DNA from: Litchfieldella anticariensis FP35 = DSM 16096 | GTDB taxonomy: Bacteria > Pseudomonadota > Gammaproteobacteria > Pseudomonadales > Halomonadaceae | DNA length: 64,000 nucleotides | Direction of reading: 5' to 3' | NCBI RefSeq assembly: GCF_000409775.1 | Contig: NZ_KE332395.1 | Coordinates: forward strand, 124,001 to 188,000 | In this document: one piece after another, positions 55,810 to 64,000 of the stretch | Numbering within the stretch: the stretch's first letter is position 1 | How the letters are laid out: every line of letters begins with the position of its first letter | Made by a program: the position numbers and the translations under genes | Notes under the pieces: model-generated | Told to the model about the DNA's origin: nothing | What the model saw: the letters and a program-made list of their open reading frames with translations, nothing else | Databases searched by the model: none

Positions 55810-56343
55810 TTACTTGCCCAGTGCCGCCAAGCGAGTCGCCTCGACCACCTCGATCCAGTAGCCGTCAACGTCCTTGACGAACACCACGTCCTTCATCTTG
55901 CCCTGGTCGGGACGCTTGATGAACTCGACCTGGTTGGCATCGAACCAGGCCACGGCAGCATCCAAGTCGGGCACCGAGAAGCAGATGTGACCAAAACCCT
56001 GGGGTTCGGCATTGCCGTCATGGTAAGCGAAATCGTCCTGGGTCTCGGTTCCCCAGTTGTGGGTCAGCTCGAGCAGGCCCTTCTGGCTGAAGGTCCACAC
56101 AGTGCGCTCGCCTGCGTCTTCCGGCACGCGATCGCCGTCTTCCAACTTGGCCAGGAAGTACAGCGAGAACTGCATCTCCTCGAAGTCCAGCCGCCGCATC
56201 ACGCGCATGCCGAACACCCGGCTGTAGAAAGCCAGCGACTTCTCCGGATCCTTGACGCGCAGCATGGTGTGATTGAGCCGAAAGCCTTGGGAATCGGCGG
56301 TCGGTTCCTTGACGCCGGGGTACTGCTCGCCTTGAAAGCTCAT
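55810..56343 (-). CDS. gloA: Lactoylglutathione lyase (glyoxalase I)
   Basis: A 177-residue glyoxalase I of the longer (eukaryote-like, Pseudomonas GloA3-like) type. Metal ligands are the His in LNHTMLRVKD, the Glu in LLELTHNWG, the His in GFGHICFSVPD and the Glu in YWIEVVE. It turns the methylglyoxal-glutathione hemithioacetal into S-lactoylglutathione. The ATG at 56343 has GGAG seven bases before it; an ATG four codons upstream has no site. Single gene with its own terminator. Confidence 0.94.
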   Translation of the reverse strand: MSFQGEQYPGVKEPTADSQGFRLNHTMLRVKDPEKSLAFYSRVFGMRVMRRLDFEEMQFSLYFLAKLEDGDRVPEDAGERTVWTFSQKGLLELTHNWGTETQDDFAYHDGNAEPQGFGHICFSVPDLDAAVAWFDANQVEFIKRPDQGKMKDVVFVKDVDGYWIEVVEATRLAALGK

Positions 56344-56453
56344 CGGTTTCTCCATTGCAAGTTGCTTCAGCTTCGGTTCATATTAGGTAATAGGTGTATT
56401 TGACTACACAGTTTTTCAAGTCCCTTCGGACGAGCTATCGTCAAGGATGCCTG

Positions 56454-56954
56454 ATGCGCGCTGACACACGCCACCCGGCCTTTCGCTGCTTGGCTTTACT
56501 GGCAACATGGTTGTGCCTGGTGGTACTTGCTGGCTGTGCCAGCCGAGGCATTGCGACACATGACACGGCATCGGGCCAAGCCGACCTATCCATCGAACGC
56601 GCCCTGATTCTCGCCAGTGCCCAGCAGGCACTGGGTATCCCGTATCGCTTCGGTGGCAATACCCCGGAAGGGCTGGACTGCTCGGGGCTGGTGCAGATGA
56701 CCTATCGCGCTGCCGGCATTCGAGTGCCGCGCACTGCTGCAGAACAATTCCGCGAATTGCCGAGCGTCGACGAGGCACGCCCCGGCGATCTGCTGTTCTT
56801 CGGCTCACGCAGTAAAGCCACACATGTGGGCATCTATCAAGGCGATCGACAGATGATCCACGCCCCCGGGCGAGGTCGAGAAGTGGTTAGCGTACCGTTG
56901 GACATCTCATACTGGCAGGACCGCTTCCTTGGTGCCGCAGGACCGGCGCCCTGA
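56454..56954 (+). CDS. NlpC/P60 family lipoprotein, peptidoglycan endopeptidase
   Basis: A 166-residue lipoprotein with lipobox LAGC (CLVVLAGCASRG). The NlpC/P60 domain has the catalytic Cys in EGLDCSGLVQMTYR, the His in THVGIYQG and a third polar residue in MIHAPGRG. It probably cleaves stem peptides between D-Glu and the diamino acid, as NlpC and MepS do. AAGGA is well placed before ATG 56454; the longer frame from 56394 starts poorly. Divergent from gloA. Confidence 0.9.
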   Translation: MRADTRHPAFRCLALLATWLCLVVLAGCASRGIATHDTASGQADLSIERALILASAQQALGIPYRFGGNTPEGLDCSGLVQMTYRAAGIRVPRTAAEQFRELPSVDEARPGDLLFFGSRSKATHVGIYQGDRQMIHAPGRGREVVSVPLDISYWQDRFLGAAGPAP

Positions 56955-57036
56955 TGACCTCAATGTAAGGAAAGGCGGGGACGGCACGACAGAGTCGAAC
57001 TTGTCCCCAAACTTCCCGATTCATACGGATGTCCAG

Positions 57037-57990
57037 ATGACTTCAATGCTGCAGCGGATTCCCGTTACCGAACTGATGCCGAACGCTTCTTCTCGTGGCC
57101 CGTGGACCCATACTCGTGCCGGCGAGCCACGCGGCTATGTGGACTTCCAACGTTTGAAGGAGCTGTGGATCCATACCGGGACCGCCTGCAACCTGGCCTG
57201 CCCGTTCTGTCTGGAGGGCTCGCACCCGGGTGACGACCGTCTCAACGCCATGAAACTCGATGACCTGCGCCCCTATTTCGATGAGGCAGAAACATTGGGG
57301 GTCGAGCAGTTCTCCTTCACCGGTGGTGAACCGTTCGTGATCAAGGGCTTCATCGACATCCTTGTCGATGCCAGTGCCCGGCGCCCGTGCTTCGTGCTGA
57401 CCAATGCCACCGATCCACTACTGCGCCGCACCCACCAGTTACTCCCCCTCAAAGAGCAGCCCTACCCGATCCGTTTTCGTGTCAGCCTCGACTACCCCAA
57501 TGCCGCCCGCCACGACAGAGACCGCGGCGAAGGTAGCTTCGCCAAGGCCTTGGAAGGTATTCGTTGGCTACACGACAACGACTTCGAGGTCTCCATCGCC
57601 CGGCAAATGGACCCAAACGAAGACAGCGACACCGTCGAGAACGCGTTTCGGCACATCTTCCGCACCAATGGCCTACCTGCGAACCTGGCTTTCACTGCTT
57701 TCCCCGATTTCGGACCTCCGGGCTCGGAGGACGACACCCCGGAAATCACCGAAACCTGCATGGAAAAGTACCCCACTGCCGAGAGCCAGGCACACTTCAT
57801 GTGCAGCTACAGCCGCATGCTGGTCAAGCAGAACGGCCAGGTACGGGTCTACGCCTGCACGCTGGTCGACGACGACCCGGACTATGGCGCCACCACCAGC
57901 CTGCGAGAAAGCCTGGAGACCCGCATGATGCTGCGCCACCACCGCTGCTTCAGCTGCTACCGCTTCGGTGCCAGTTGCAGTGCGCCCTGA
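57037..57990 (+). CDS. Radical SAM protein with C-terminal cysteine-rich (SPASM-like) tail
   Basis: A 317-residue protein. The iron-sulfur motif CNLACPFC at about residue 48 follows LKELWIHTGTA; FSFTGGEPFVIKGF is the SAM-binding GGE motif. The C-terminal part has further cysteines (MCSYSRML, VYACTLVDDD, CFSCYRFGASC) that could hold a second cluster. The substrate is unknown. The start is uncertain: ATG 57037 or 57046; neither has a strong site, and the frame is open further up. A GGGGAC / GTCCCC inverted repeat (56977-57008) lies in front. Confidence 0.82.
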   Translation: MTSMLQRIPVTELMPNASSRGPWTHTRAGEPRGYVDFQRLKELWIHTGTACNLACPFCLEGSHPGDDRLNAMKLDDLRPYFDEAETLGVEQFSFTGGEPFVIKGFIDILVDASARRPCFVLTNATDPLLRRTHQLLPLKEQPYPIRFRVSLDYPNAARHDRDRGEGSFAKALEGIRWLHDNDFEVSIARQMDPNEDSDTVENAFRHIFRTNGLPANLAFTAFPDFGPPGSEDDTPEITETCMEKYPTAESQAHFMCSYSRMLVKQNGQVRVYACTLVDDDPDYGATTSLRESLETRMMLRHHRCFSCYRFGASCSAP

Positions 57991-58100
57991 TGGCGCTCGC
58001 CTCCCCTCCCTCGGAAGTGATACGACGACCCTGCGTCGCTCGCTCTACCGCGGCCCGATACCATTGGCTACGATGTTAGGGAAAAACATAGAGCGCCTGT

Positions 58101-59828
58101 ATGCCTAATCAAGAACCGCCTGTGTTTTCGGCGTGGAACCCCGGCCTGGAAGCCGACCTGCCCAAATGCTATCAAGCCTTGGAAACGATTCACCAAGCGG
58201 CGAACGTGTCTACCTGCCTGGCTGACATCCATGAGTTGAGAGCACTCACCGGACTGACGGAGGAAGAACTGGTCGCGTTCCGGGTGGAGCGCTTGATGCT
58301 GCACGAGCTGATCGTTCAGGTGACGGCCAATATCGTTGTGCTTGAAGGAGAAGAAGAAGAGGTCCTGGGTCAACATTTCCGCCGAATCACCCACAAGATA
58401 CTGTCCGACTACCTGGCGCCCGAGCTTCCGGCGTTCCAACAGGCGTATGACGAGCTGTATGACAGGATTCACGACAGGGTCGGCAGGATTCTCTCCGCGG
58501 CCTTCCAGCCGCCCGTGGAGGACTCGGCGCCCGCGCAGGCCTCCTTCCTTTCTCACTGTTTTTCAAGGCGCAAGACCACGCGGCAACGGACGGGCAATTC
58601 ATCCACTCAGGACAATCTATCCATTCAGGAAAGGCATTATGGCGTAATCCAAGGCATCAAGGACAAGGGGCTGGCGGCCCGCGATGACCAGGAGAGCGCC
58701 ATATACAAGAGCACGTACCGCATCCTGAGTTCGATCGCCAGCACCCAGGGCTATATCGGCTTGGATCAAGGCCTGCTGAGGACGCTGATCACCCGCCACG
58801 TCTGCAATGATTACGGCAGCGGCCAAATCGGTCGGATGCTGGCGCCCTATGTCGAACGAGCCATGCAACAAGAGGGCTACCGCCGGATTCCTTGCGCCAG
58901 GGAACCGATCCTGATCAGCCTGAAAGGGGCCTCGGCGGCAGGCAAGAGCTCCTTGCGGTTCTACCTGAAAGACACCTTGAGGGACCTGGGTATCCAACCG
59001 GATCAATACGGCACCATCACCCCCGACATCTGGCGCCGGCTATTGCTGGATTATGAATCCCTCGGGGAGGCCTACAAGTACGCCGGCCACCTGTCCGGCA
59101 AGGAAGTCAGGCTCATCGATGCCAAGCTGGATCGCTACATCCGGGACAAGGCACAACGTGACCGGACCATTCCGAACCTGGTGATCGACCGTTTCCGTTT
59201 CGACAGCTTCTCTTCGGAACAGGTATCGCGGATCCTGGACGCCACCTATGCGAGATACGTCGCCACCATGTACATCTACTTCATCGTCACCCCGCCGGAG
59301 GCGACGGTGGAGCGCGGCTGGAATCGAGGGCTGACACGGGGGCGTTACAAGGCGGTAGAGGACTTCCTGGGGCATTGCGTGGAAGCCTATAGCGGCATGC
59401 CCAGGCTGTTCTTCAAATGGCTGAATAGCCGGAACCCGCAATTCAAGTACTTCTTCATGGACAACGATGTCCCCAAGCATATCAGGCCCGCGACAATTGC
59501 CTACGGAACCCGGGAAGAACTCAATGTCCTGAACCCCATGGGGCTGATCAACATCGATCGTTACAAGAAGATCAACACCATGGCGACATGCCCAACGGAG
59601 GTCTATCCCGGCGGCGACGCCTTGGCGCTGCACAGGAACTGTGAGTTCCTCAAGCAATGCATCGCCAAGGTGCCGATGGTCAACTTCATCGACGAAGCTT
59701 CCGGAAAAGTGTACCTCCGGGCCACCGCGGGACGCTTCTCAGTGGTGGACCCCACGATCCTGCAGGCCAGGCGAGAGGAACAGGGGCTTGCAGAACTATT
59801 TTCCGTTCTCGCGGTGCCCGAACGCTAA
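58101..59828 (+). CDS. Zeta-toxin-like kinase domain protein
   Basis: A 575-residue protein. The P-loop GASAAGKSS lies at residues 276-284, followed by TPDIWRRLLLDYESLGEAYKYAGHLSGKEVRLIDAKLDRYI and NLVIDRFRFDSF, which fits the zeta toxin / polynucleotide kinase-like fold (zeta kinases phosphorylate UDP-N-acetylglucosamine). The first 270 residues are helical and carry no domain I know. No epsilon-like antitoxin ORF is next to it. The protein is about twice the size of plasmid zeta toxins. Could equally be a kinase with another role or an effector-like protein. Confidence 0.7.
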   Translation: MPNQEPPVFSAWNPGLEADLPKCYQALETIHQAANVSTCLADIHELRALTGLTEEELVAFRVERLMLHELIVQVTANIVVLEGEEEEVLGQHFRRITHKILSDYLAPELPAFQQAYDELYDRIHDRVGRILSAAFQPPVEDSAPAQASFLSHCFSRRKTTRQRTGNSSTQDNLSIQERHYGVIQGIKDKGLAARDDQESAIYKSTYRILSSIASTQGYIGLDQGLLRTLITRHVCNDYGSGQIGRMLAPYVERAMQQEGYRRIPCAREPILISLKGASAAGKSSLRFYLKDTLRDLGIQPDQYGTITPDIWRRLLLDYESLGEAYKYAGHLSGKEVRLIDAKLDRYIRDKAQRDRTIPNLVIDRFRFDSFSSEQVSRILDATYARYVATMYIYFIVTPPEATVERGWNRGLTRGRYKAVEDFLGHCVEAYSGMPRLFFKWLNSRNPQFKYFFMDNDVPKHIRPATIAYGTREELNVLNPMGLINIDRYKKINTMATCPTEVYPGGDALALHRNCEFLKQCIAKVPMVNFIDEASGKVYLRATAGRFSVVDPTILQARREEQGLAELFSVLAVPER

Positions 59829-59855
59829 GCGGAGGTTTCCGCCCCTCTCGAGATC

Positions 59856-61655
59856 TCAGGCAAGCGGTGCGTCCTCCACCTGCAAGGCACCGGTTTGCAC
59901 CCGCCACTGGGCGGCGTAGCGACCGTCTCGGGCCAACAGCTCGGCATGGGTGCCACGCTCCACCACGCGACCGGCATGCACCACGGCGATCTCATCGGCA
60001 TGCACGATGGTCGAGAGGCGGTGGGCGATCATGATCACCGTGCGGCCATGGCCGATCTTGGCCAATGAACGCTGGATGGCGGCTTCGGTCTCGTTGTCCA
60101 CCGCGCTGGTGGCTTCGTCCAGGACTAGGATCGGTGGGTCCTTGAGCAATGCCCGCGCCAGCGACAGGCGCTGACGCTGCCCCCCGGAGAGCCGTACGCC
60201 GCGCTCGCCGACTGGAGTATCCAGCCCCTGCGGCAAGGCCTGGATGAAGTCCCATGCCTCAGCGGTTCTAGCCGCCTCGACGATCGCGGCTTCGTCGGCC
60301 TCGGGCCGGCCATAGGCGATGTTGTCGCGCACCGAGCCCTCGAACAGATAGACATCCTGACTGACCAGGCCGATGGCGCGGCGCAGCGAGATCAGGCTAA
60401 GCCCGCGAATCGGCTGGCCATCGATGCGAATCTCGCCACTCTGAGAGTCATGGAAGCGCAACAGCAGCTTGATCAGGGTCGACTTACCCGACCCGGTGGC
60501 ACCGACCAGTGCCAGGGTATTGCCCGCGGGCACCGTCAAGTCGATATCGTTCACTCCCTCGCCGCTATTCGGATAGCGGAAGCTCACCCCTGCAAACTCC
60601 ACTTCGCCACGTACCGGCTCGACCAATGCTTGACCGCCGTCATCGCGTACCTGGATCGGCGTGGCCAACAGGTCAAGGATACGCCGGGTGCTGGCCATGG
60701 CCCGCTCGAACAGATCGATGACCTGGGCCAGGCCAGTCAGTGGCCACAGCAGCCGCTGGGTGAGAAACACCAGCACGCCGTAAGCCCCCACGTTGAGATC
60801 GCCCTTCAGCGCCATCATGCCGCCCACCGTGAAGGTGGCCAGGAAGCCGGTGAGGATCGCCATACGGATGACCGGAATGAAGGCCGAGCTGATACGAATC
60901 GCCCGGCGGTTGGCCTCTACATAAGCCTCACTGGCCTGGCGCAGTCGCTCGGCCTCACGAGCCTCGGCGGTGAAGCTCTTGATGGTGGCGATGCCAGCGA
61001 GGTTGTTGGACAGACGGCTTGCCAGATCGCCGACCTTCTCGCGCACGTCGGCATAAAGCGGGCCGGCCTTGCGCTGGAAGAAGAAGGCGCCCCATACGAT
61101 CAGCGGGATCGGCGTGAACGCGAGCAACGCGATCAGCGGCGAGAGCACGAAGAATACCGCGCCCACCGCCACCACCGTCACCGCGACCTGGATCATGGCG
61201 TTGGCGCCACCGTCCAGGAAGCGCTCGAGCTGGTTGACGTCGTCGTTCATGGTCGCTACCAGCTGGCCGGAACTCTTCGATTCGAAGAACCCCATGTCCA
61301 GGCGCTGGGCATGTTCGTAGGTGTCCTGGCGCAGGTCGGCCTGCAGCCGCTGGGCGAGGTTGCGCCACAATATCTGGAAAAGGTATTCGAACAACGACTC
61401 GCCGGCCCAGATGAAGAAGGTCAACACACCGAGCACCAGGATCTGCTCCTGGGCGGACTCGAAGCCCAACCGGGCAACGAAACTGCGCTCCTGGTTGACC
61501 ACCACGTCGATGGCCACCCCGATCAGGATTTCCGGGGCGATGTCGAACAGCTTGTTGATGATCGAGCAGGCACTGGCAGCAATGATCCGACGCCGATAGC
61601 CGCGTGCATAGCGCAGTAGCCGAATCAAGGCATGGAAGCTGTTCGTGGGGGACAT
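59856..61655 (-). CDS. ABC transporter, fused permease and ATPase (MsbA-like)
   Basis: A 599-residue half transporter: six membrane helices in residues 1-320 and a C-terminal ATPase with Walker A GATGSGKST, Q-loop VSQDVYLFEGSVRDNIAYG, signature LSGGQRQR, Walker B PILVLDEATSAVD and H-loop IAHRLST. It should work as a homodimer exporting lipids or drugs. The long plus-strand frame on the other side has no domain and is a shadow. Lies 42 bases after an EamA gene in the same direction. Confidence 0.9.
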   Translation of the reverse strand: MSPTNSFHALIRLLRYARGYRRRIIAASACSIINKLFDIAPEILIGVAIDVVVNQERSFVARLGFESAQEQILVLGVLTFFIWAGESLFEYLFQILWRNLAQRLQADLRQDTYEHAQRLDMGFFESKSSGQLVATMNDDVNQLERFLDGGANAMIQVAVTVVAVGAVFFVLSPLIALLAFTPIPLIVWGAFFFQRKAGPLYADVREKVGDLASRLSNNLAGIATIKSFTAEAREAERLRQASEAYVEANRRAIRISSAFIPVIRMAILTGFLATFTVGGMMALKGDLNVGAYGVLVFLTQRLLWPLTGLAQVIDLFERAMASTRRILDLLATPIQVRDDGGQALVEPVRGEVEFAGVSFRYPNSGEGVNDIDLTVPAGNTLALVGATGSGKSTLIKLLLRFHDSQSGEIRIDGQPIRGLSLISLRRAIGLVSQDVYLFEGSVRDNIAYGRPEADEAAIVEAARTAEAWDFIQALPQGLDTPVGERGVRLSGGQRQRLSLARALLKDPPILVLDEATSAVDNETEAAIQRSLAKIGHGRTVIMIAHRLSTIVHADEIAVVHAGRVVERGTHAELLARDGRYAAQWRVQTGALQVEDAPLA

Positions 61656-61696
61656 GCAATTCTCCGTGATGACCGACGAGACCTAGCCCAGCAACT

Positions 61697-62572
61697 TCAT
61701 GATGTTGGCCGCCGCTTCAGGGTAGTGCGCCGTTCATGGTAGGCGATGGCCAGACCGCTGATGATGATCACCAAGGTACCGACATAGACCCACAGATCCG
61801 GCACTTCGTCCCAGAACCACCAGCCCAATAGCACGGCCCAGACCATGGCGGTATAGTCGAAGGGAGCTGCCAGGGCAGCAGGAGCATAACGGAACGCCAT
61901 GGTGATGCAAGCCATGGCACCGACACCGAAGATGCCGGCGCCGATGAAGCCCAGCCAGTGCATGGGCCAAGGCATTTGCCATACCCACGGTAGCAGCACG
62001 GCGGTAATCACCAGCGGTACCAGCGTGACGTAGAACACCATCGCCCACAGATATTCACGCAAGCCGTAGCGGCGCGCGGTAATCATCAGCAGCGCATAGA
62101 ACACCGCCGCCCCCACCACAATGAAGGCGCCGGGCTGGAAACCCGCCGCACCAGGGCGTACTACGATCAGCACACCGACGAAACCGACAATGGCCGCCAC
62201 CAACGGCAGGCGCTCGACCTTTTCGCCAAGCAATGGCACCGACAACAGAGTCACGAACAACGGCGCCGCAAAGGCGATGGCGGTAGTCTCGGCCAGTGGC
62301 AACAGCGTCAGACCGAACACGAAACACAGCATGGTACCGGTAGCGATCAGCCCGCGAACCAAATGCACCCTGGGGCGCCGCGTGGTGAGTTTACGCAGCC
62401 CACCATTGAAATGCGCGATCAGGGCGATCAGCGGTACCGAAATCAGCGTACGGAAGAAGATGATCTGGATCGGCGAATGAACCTCGCCCAACCACTTGGA
62501 AATGGCATCGCCCACCGACAGGCAGAACACCCCGGCGCACATCCATAGAATTCCCTGCAACGACGGCGACAT
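61697..62572 (-). CDS. EamA/DMT family transporter
   Basis: A 291-residue protein with ten hydrophobic segments in two EamA repeats (GILWMCAGVFCLSVGDAISKWLGE ... and GFQPGAFIVVGAAVFYALLMITARRYG ...). Members export amino acids or other small metabolites; the substrate cannot be told. ATG 62572 has AGGGAGGG just before it; the in-frame ATG at 62617 has none. Divergent from the AraC gene, and upstream of the ABC transporter on the same strand. Confidence 0.85.
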   Translation of the reverse strand: MSPSLQGILWMCAGVFCLSVGDAISKWLGEVHSPIQIIFFRTLISVPLIALIAHFNGGLRKLTTRRPRVHLVRGLIATGTMLCFVFGLTLLPLAETTAIAFAAPLFVTLLSVPLLGEKVERLPLVAAIVGFVGVLIVVRPGAAGFQPGAFIVVGAAVFYALLMITARRYGLREYLWAMVFYVTLVPLVITAVLLPWVWQMPWPMHWLGFIGAGIFGVGAMACITMAFRYAPAALAAPFDYTAMVWAVLLGWWFWDEVPDLWVYVGTLVIIISGLAIAYHERRTTLKRRPTS

Positions 62573-62761
62573 ACGTCCCTCCCTTGGCCTGCACCTTATC
62601 GGTGCAAGAATCGACACCCTAACATAGCCGACTCCAGGCCCCCGGGCGATGCCGAATAATGCTTCCGCTGAGTTTCAGGCACAGGTTGAAACCCACACCT
62701 GGCCTGCCGCATGGTTTAATGGGATGAGTAGGGGGAAACTGTGCCTAAAGGGAACACGACC

Positions 62762-63724
62762 ATGACGGATCATTCAGTTCTCGACCTGGAAACCGGTCCA
62801 TCCGAATGCTTACATCAGTCGGAATTGACCCGCAGGGCGCTACGCCTGACGCCCGAGGATGGCATCTTCCGGTCCGCCATCGCCCCGCTGTCGCTGATCC
62901 GCGTCAGCAAGACAACGCCTCCCATGCCGTGCGTCACCGAGCCCAGCCTTTTCGTGGCGATACAGGGCCGCAAGCGCATGGAACTGGCCAGCCAGGCATT
63001 CATCTACGACCCGTTCCACTACCTGGTCGTTTCTCTCGCCCTGCCGGTCACCGGCCAGGTCATCGAGGCCAGCCCGCAAGCGCCCTATCTGTGCGCGCGA
63101 CTCGACATCGACCTCGCCATGCTCGGTGAACTGCTCCTCGAGTACGACCCGGGCGAGCCGCTGAACGGCAACGGCGAGCGCCGCGGCCTGTACGTCGCAC
63201 GCATGTCCGATTCGTTGATCGATGCCGTACTTCGCCTGGTGCGCCTGTTGGATACGCCACACGACATTCCAGCGCTAGCGCCGCTGATACTGCGTGAGAT
63301 CCATTACCGGGTACTGTGCGGCGAATTGGGACATCGCTTGCGCGATCTCGCCGGCATCAATGGCCAAGGCAAATCCATCGTCGAGGTCATACAGCTACTC
63401 AAGTCACGCTACGCCGAGCCACTGCGCATCGAGGACCTGGCAGCGGCGGTACATATGAGCCCGTCCACGCTCCACCATCGCTTCAAGGACCTGGCGTCGA
63501 TGTCGCCGCTACAGTTCCAGAAGCAACTGCGCCTGCACGAGGCACGCCGGCTGATGCTGAGCGAGGGGCTGAATGCCGCGACGGCCAGCCACCGGGTCGG
63601 CTACAACAGCCCTTCTCAATTCAGCCGCGAATATCGTCGCCTGTTCGGTGCGCCGCCCTACCAGGAAATTGCCCAGCAGCGAGAAGCGACAACGGGGAAT
63701 ACACCGGCCAGCCTCGAGTGGTAG
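62762..63724 (+). CDS. AraC-family transcriptional regulator
   Basis: A 320-residue regulator. The N-terminal AraC_N-type cupin (ALRLTPEDGIFRSAIAPLSLIRVSKTTPPMPCVTEPSLFVAIQGRKRMEL) is followed by two helix-turn-helix units (LRIEDLAAAVHMSPSTLHHRFKDLASMSPLQFQKQLRLHEARRLM and LNAATASHRVGYNSPSQFSREYRRLFGAPP). ATG 62762 has AAAGGGA before it; the GTG at 62741 is less likely. Its targets may be itself or the divergent EamA gene. Confidence 0.88.
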   Translation: MTDHSVLDLETGPSECLHQSELTRRALRLTPEDGIFRSAIAPLSLIRVSKTTPPMPCVTEPSLFVAIQGRKRMELASQAFIYDPFHYLVVSLALPVTGQVIEASPQAPYLCARLDIDLAMLGELLLEYDPGEPLNGNGERRGLYVARMSDSLIDAVLRLVRLLDTPHDIPALAPLILREIHYRVLCGELGHRLRDLAGINGQGKSIVEVIQLLKSRYAEPLRIEDLAAAVHMSPSTLHHRFKDLASMSPLQFQKQLRLHEARRLMLSEGLNAATASHRVGYNSPSQFSREYRRLFGAPPYQEIAQQREATTGNTPASLEW

Positions 63725-63736
63725 CGCCCAGAGTCG

Positions 63737-64000
63737 CTACCGCGGCTTGCCATGGTAGACACACACGATATCGGCCATGACCGCCAGGGCGATCTCGGCA
63801 GGGCTCTTGCTGCCGATATCGAGGCCGATCGGCATATGGATGCGCGCGATGTCCTCACTGCTCAGCCCACCCGAACGCAACAAGCGCTCGGCGCGTGCCG
63901 CGGAAGTCTGCCGCGAGCCCATCACGCCGATGTAGAAAGCCGGGGTGCGCAGCGCCTCTATCATGGCCAGGTCATCGATACGCGGATCATGGGTCAGCGC
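63737..64000 (-). CDS. XdhC/CoxI family protein, C-terminal part, cut by the window
   Basis: The frame is open to the right edge (ALTHDPRIDDLAMIEALRTPAFYIGVMGSRQTSAARAERLL...). THDPRID, YIGVMGSRQT and MPIGLDIGSKSPAEIALAVMADI are the C-terminal marks of XdhC, the factor that inserts sulfurated molybdenum cofactor into xanthine dehydrogenase-type enzymes. Start and N-terminal domain are outside the window. Convergent with the AraC gene, 12 bases apart. Confidence 0.88.
   Translation of the reverse strand, partial: ALTHDPRIDDLAMIEALRTPAFYIGVMGSRQTSAARAERLLRSGGLSSEDIARIHMPIGLDIGSKSPAEIALAVMADIVCVYHGKPR

Noticed and set aside
56977-57008. GGGGAC / GTCCCC inverted repeat before the radical SAM gene as a REP element
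   Set aside because: Only the six-base ends pair and no second copy was seen; too weak to call.
60450-61619. 389-residue plus-strand frame opposite the MsbA-like gene
   Set aside because: His/Gln-rich antisense frame without domain or start signal.

Overview
The window looks like chromosomal DNA of a GC-rich gammaproteobacterium, most likely a halophile of the Halomonadaceae (Halomonas or a close relative). The basis is the type of genes present (TypA, OpgD with a Tat signal, ZnuABC with a gammaproteobacterial-type Zur box, TRAP and Liv transporters) and the protein style. No rRNA, tRNA, insertion sequence or prophage was recognised. Apart from the CRISPR array there is no stretch over 300 bases without a gene. 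The longest gaps (6395-6673, 49989-50220, 11857-12110, 41099-41322, 55595-55809) hold hairpins, promoters or nothing recognisable.

Layout. 1-6.4 kb: a partial glycosyltransferase, a polysaccharide deacetylase, typA, and an exported phytase/esterase-like protein lying between two copies of the typA 3' tail plus terminator. 6.6-12 kb: a branched-chain amino-acid type ABC importer (livGFHM with a convergent livK). 12-14 kb: a dienelactone hydrolase-like and a C45 acyltransferase-like gene, translationally coupled. 14-24 kb: a trans-4-hydroxy-L-proline catabolic locus. Epimerase, D-hydroxyproline oxidase, deaminase and 2-oxoglutarate semialdehyde dehydrogenase convert hydroxyproline to 2-oxoglutarate; an NhaC antiporter and a lower-GC TRAP transporter probably serve uptake. 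A GntR regulator at the far end shares a motif (ATTGYATAAARTATA) with the divergent hypO/hypRE promoter.

24.9-36.4 kb: a complete type I-F CRISPR-Cas locus: a 48-repeat array with a leader holding an IHF consensus site, then csy4, csy3, csy2, csy1, cas2-3 and cas1, all on the minus strand. The 189-bp gap between cas2-3 and csy1 is the most interesting part of the window. It holds a degenerate two-repeat mini-array, a ten-codon ORF with a good ribosome binding site and rare codons, and a CC-flanked partial match to the pseudo-spacer. That is the layout of a CreTA toxin-antitoxin RNA pair or a CreR-type autorepressor. 36.5-39.5 kb carries further defence-like genes: a BrxR/CapW-like WYL regulator, a HIRAN protein coupled to a HipA-like kinase, and a solitary Phd/YefM antitoxin.

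39.6-64 kb: an APC permease, an exported unknown protein, a Zur-controlled zinc importer (a small His-rich membrane protein, znuC, znuB, znuA), an ABC exporter with an AttH/CrtC-like lipocalin, DoxX, a sulfotransferase cluster (aryl-sulfotransferase, two small membrane proteins, P-loop sulfotransferase), opgD, gloA, an NlpC/P60 lipoprotein, a radical SAM protein, a stand-alone zeta-toxin-like kinase, an MsbA-like ABC transporter, an EamA exporter, an AraC regulator and the 3' end of an xdhC-like gene cut by the window.
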